Assembly (NCBI GenBank): GCA_964439955.1
Contig: CAYTPX010000003.1
Location: 62,001-126,000 of the forward strand
Source: UBA1794 sp964439955
GTDB lineage: Bacteria > Bacteroidota > Bacteroidia > Bacteroidales > Bacteroidaceae
Length of the DNA: 64,000 nt
Reading direction: 5' to 3'
The translations under genes were made by a program, and so were the position numbers. The notes beneath the pieces are model-generated. The model was not told the DNA's origin, did not search any database, and saw only the letters and a program-made list of their open reading frames with translations. Shown here piece by piece: positions 62,301 to 64,000 of the stretch. The stretch's first letter is position 1. Every line of letters begins with the position of its first letter.

Positions 62301-63788
62301 TTCGGAGAGCACGGCCAGTGGCGTGTCGTTCCCCATCGAGGCGGTCGGCTCCGAACCGCTGGCGCACATGGGGATGATTGTCCGTTCCACGTCTTCCCGC
62401 GTAAAGCCGAATGCGCGCAGCTTCCGGGCGTAGTCGCCCACGGTGTTTTCTACCTTGCGTCCGCTCTTCAGGGCGTTCAGCTCGATGCGGTTGGCCGAAA
62501 GCCATTGGTGGTAAGGCTTGGTGGAGGCCAGTTGTTCCTTGATTTCTTTGTCGTAATAGATGCGCCCTTCTTGGGTGTCCACCAATAGGATTTTTCCCGG
62601 TTGGAGGCGTCCTTTTTCTTTGATGTTTTCCGGTTCGATGTCGATGACGCCTGCCTCGCTGGCTACGACCATCATGTCGTCTTTCGTGATCAGGTAGCGC
62701 GCAGGCCTCAGCCCGTTGCGGTCGAGCATGCCCCCGGCGTAGCGGCCGTCGCTGAAGAGCAAGGCGGCCGGCCCGTCCCACGGCTCCATGAGGATGGAGT
62801 GGTACTCGTAAAATGCCTTAAGCTCTTCGCTGATGGGGTTTTTGTCGTTGAACGATTCGGGAATCAGCATGGCCATGGCGTGCGGGAGCGGCAGCCCGGA
62901 CATGACGAAGAACTCCAAAACGTTGTCAAGCGAGGCACTGTCGCTCATCTCGGGCTGTAAGATAGGGTGGATGTCCTTCACGTCCCCCAACAGCGGCGTG
63001 GAAAGCACGCTTTCCCTTGCCTCCATCCATCCTCGGTTGCCGCGGATCGTGTTGATTTCGCCGTTGTGTGCCAATAAGCGGAAAGGCTGTGCCAAGCTCC
63101 ACGTGGGGAACGTATTGGTACTGAAGCGGGAATGCACGATGGCCAGCCCGCTGGTGAGGTACGGTTGTGAGAGGTCGGGGAAGTAGGCACGCAGTTGTTC
63201 GGAAGATAGCATGCCTTTATATATGAGAATCTTGCAGGAAAGCGAAACTATATAAAAGTCCTTGTGGGCGACGCGCCGTTCTATTTTCTTCCGGATGAGG
63301 TAGAGCGAGCGTTCTAGGTTGTCGGTTTCGCCTTTCCCGCTGATGAATAACTGCTTGATGTCGGGCTCGCTTTCTTGCGCGCTGGCGCCCAAGATGGAAG
63401 AGTCGGTGGGCACGGAGCGCAAGTGCATCAGCTGAAGCCCTTCGCGTTCCACTTCTTCGATGATTACCTTGAGGATTTCGGCTTGTTCTTTTTTGTCTTT
63501 AGGGAGAAAGACCAGTCCGGTCCCATATTTTCCTTTCTCCGGCACAGGGATTCCTTGCAGGAGGATGAATTCGTGGGGAATCTGTATCATGATTCCGGCC
63601 CCGTCGCCAGTCTTGTTGTCGGCGCCTTCGGCTCCACGGTGCTTCATGTTTTCCAAGACCGTCAGTGCCGAGTCTACCAATTCGTGGGATTTGTTGCCGT
63701 GGATGTTGGCCAACATGCCGACCCCGCATGCGTCGTGCTCGTTTGCAGCATCATAGAGGCCCGCCTGCCGCGGTTGCTCTTGTCTCAT
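59304..63788 (-). CDS. gltB: Glutamate synthase, large subunit
   Basis: From ATG at 63788 the protein has 1494 residues; an ATG at 63827 would add 13. The glutaminase Cys is in NEHDACGVGMLANIHG near residue 21 with this start. The central and FMN domains include GGEGGEDSIRFHESYEG and VISGSEGGTGASPASSMRY, with the 3Fe-4S cysteines in MRKCHANTCPVGVATQD. The beta-helix at the end has repeated G-I/V-S pieces (NDYLGKGLSGGHISVQPP). It takes ammonia released from glutamine and makes two glutamates from 2-oxoglutarate. Together with GlnN it is the main ammonium assimilation route. Confidence 0.95.
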   Translation of the reverse strand: MRQEQPRQAGLYDAANEHDACGVGMLANIHGNKSHELVDSALTVLENMKHRGAEGADNKTGDGAGIMIQIPHEFILLQGIPVPEKGKYGTGLVFLPKDKKEQAEILKVIIEEVEREGLQLMHLRSVPTDSSILGASAQESEPDIKQLFISGKGETDNLERSLYLIRKKIERRVAHKDFYIVSLSCKILIYKGMLSSEQLRAYFPDLSQPYLTSGLAIVHSRFSTNTFPTWSLAQPFRLLAHNGEINTIRGNRGWMEARESVLSTPLLGDVKDIHPILQPEMSDSASLDNVLEFFVMSGLPLPHAMAMLIPESFNDKNPISEELKAFYEYHSILMEPWDGPAALLFSDGRYAGGMLDRNGLRPARYLITKDDMMVVASEAGVIDIEPENIKEKGRLQPGKILLVDTQEGRIYYDKEIKEQLASTKPYHQWLSANRIELNALKSGRKVENTVGDYARKLRAFGFTREDVERTIIPMCASGSEPTASMGNDTPLAVLSERPQLLFNYFRQQFAQVTNPPIDPIREALVMSLTEYIGAVGNHILLPDESHCKMVRLPHPILTNAQLDILCNIRYKGFKTVKLPTLFKVAEGKNGLQKALDTLCKEAEEAVTKGVNYIILSDRAIDADHAAIPSLLAVSAVHHHLIAKQKRVQTALIVESGEIREVMHAALLLGYGASAINPYMAFAILDDLVKKGSIQLNYETAERNYIKALCKGLYKVMSKMGISTIRSYRGAKIFEAVGLSEELLEKYFGTPVSSIGGIRLEEIAKSYTAFHHAGYTLDEMDEQLPYIGQYSYRKDGEKHAWNPETISKLQLATRLGSYKKFKEFTSQADGKESPIFLRDFFRFKKHPIPLEEVEPVENIVQHFVTGAISFGAISKEAHEAMALAMNKLGTRSNTGEGGEDSIRFHESYEGISLCSKTKQVASGRFGVTAEYLVNAEEIQIKVAQGAKPGEGGQLPGFKVDEVIARTRHSIPGISLISPPPHHDIYSIEDLAQLIFDLKNVNPKAQISVKLVAESGIGTIAAGVAKAKADLIVISGSEGGTGASPASSMRYAGIPPELGLSEAQQTLVLNNLRGQVRLQTDGQLKTGRDVICMALLGADEFAFGTTALIVLGCVMMRKCHANTCPVGVATQDAKLRAHFRGHYEYLVNYFRFLAQEVREYLAEMGFTRLEDIVGRTDLIEVTPSSPDDKSRLLDFSRILHKVENDSALHYIERPNQGIGEVLDTKILLAAQDALAHGKEVSLEYRIANTDRSVGAMISGAVAAQYGQKGLPEQTIQVKFKGAAGQSFGAFLAHGISFKLEGEANDYLGKGLSGGHISVQPPARSKFPAENNTIVGNTLLYGATSGKVYINGRAGERFAVRNSGATAVVEGVGDHCCEYMTGGRVVVLGETGRNFAAGMSGGLAYVWDKNHNFDYFCNMDMVELSLLEDAAARKELHELIRQHYLYTGSELARRMLDDWGRYMEEFIQVTPIEYKRVLAEEQMRKLQEKIAEVQRDY

Positions 63789-63882
63789 GGTTTTGCCTTT
63801 TCCCTTTTCAGAAGTGTAACTTTTCATTCCTATATTCTTTCTTTTGTTCTTGTCCGGGTTGCGTATTATGTCAAATTGCTCG

Positions 63883-63890
63883 CAAATTTA
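63883..63890 (-). promoter_or_regulatory. Possible -7 element of gltBD
   Basis: The minus strand reads TAAATTTG, matching TAnnTTTG, 95 bases before the preferred start. The last 110 bases of the window are AT-rich and show no further gene. Confidence 0.45.
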
Positions 63891-64000
63891 CATATTTACT
63901 TCTTATTTTCTATGTTCCATGCTGCGGTTTCAGGAAAAGAAAATACATTTATCTCTATAATTGCTAATGATTTTATAGTTTTTGACGGGATATTTGTTCC

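Overview
This 64 kb window comes from a chromosome of the Bacteroidales (phylum Bacteroidota). The evidence is concordant. Promoters are of the Bacteroidota type (TAnnTTTG near -7, sometimes TTTG or TTG about 20 bases upstream). There is a type III glutamine synthetase, a type IX secretion protein (PorZ), a fused DAHP synthase/chorismate mutase, secreted GH2 and GH43 glycosidases, and the glnN-amtB-glnK-dapL-gltDB nitrogen block typical of gut Bacteroidales. G+C is roughly 50-55 % by eye. I do not assign a genus. I saw no phage, insertion sequence, CRISPR array or plasmid backbone; this looks like ordinary chromosome with some unusual regulatory sequences.

Layout. 1-6.0 kb: a truncated M3 peptidase gene, a small lipoprotein, prolyl-tRNA synthetase, a Gfo/Idh/MocA oxidoreductase, an AlaX-like protein and a thioredoxin-fold secreted protein. 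6.1-10.2 kb: hsp20 behind a textbook sigma-54 promoter, then a large secreted GH2 beta-galactosidase. 10.3-14.6 kb: the aromatic amino acid operon pheA, aminotransferase, DAHP synthase/chorismate mutase and tyrA. It is preceded by a 27-codon peptide with nine Phe and three Tyr codons and by competing RNA hairpins, a complete-looking ribosome-mediated attenuator. 14.7-25.7 kb: valS, initiator tRNA-Met, a YtfJ-like protein, a low-molecular-weight phosphatase, a second GH2 enzyme, tRNA-Tyr, ribH with a TPR membrane protein, and divergently recF with a DUF721/DciA-like gene. 25.8-29.0 kb: a 1052-residue BNR/LamG protein with a type IX sorting tail. 29.1-38.1 kb: YgiQ radical SAM protein, a small unknown, phosphohexomutase, porZ, rdgB, a thioesterase and a membrane protein. 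38.2-45.4 kb: glycogen branching enzyme, a YhcH protein, an inositol-monophosphatase-like enzyme, a double-GH43 enzyme and an M16 peptidase. 45.5-51.0 kb: cyclophilin, miaA, PAP2 phosphatase, a tiny HTH-like protein, nitroreductase, glyA and flavin reductase. 51.2-63.8 kb: the nitrogen block, all on the minus strand.

How the genes work together. The nitrogen block covers ammonium uptake (AmtB), its PII regulator, assimilation (GlnN, GltBD) and one large sink for glutamate nitrogen (DapL, the aminotransferase route to diaminopimelate). The aromatic operon makes phenylalanine and tyrosine from erythrose-4-phosphate and prephenate, with the leader peptide as its likely sensor. Two GH2 enzymes, a double GH43 enzyme and the BNR/LamG protein point to breakdown of plant or host glycans. 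PorZ and the sorting tail indicate that this organism has a type IX secretion system.

The most notable observations are the Phe/Tyr attenuator, the sigma-54 element together with a strong Shine-Dalgarno sequence at hsp20, a PII protein lacking conserved ligand residues, and a family of short degenerate intergenic repeats.
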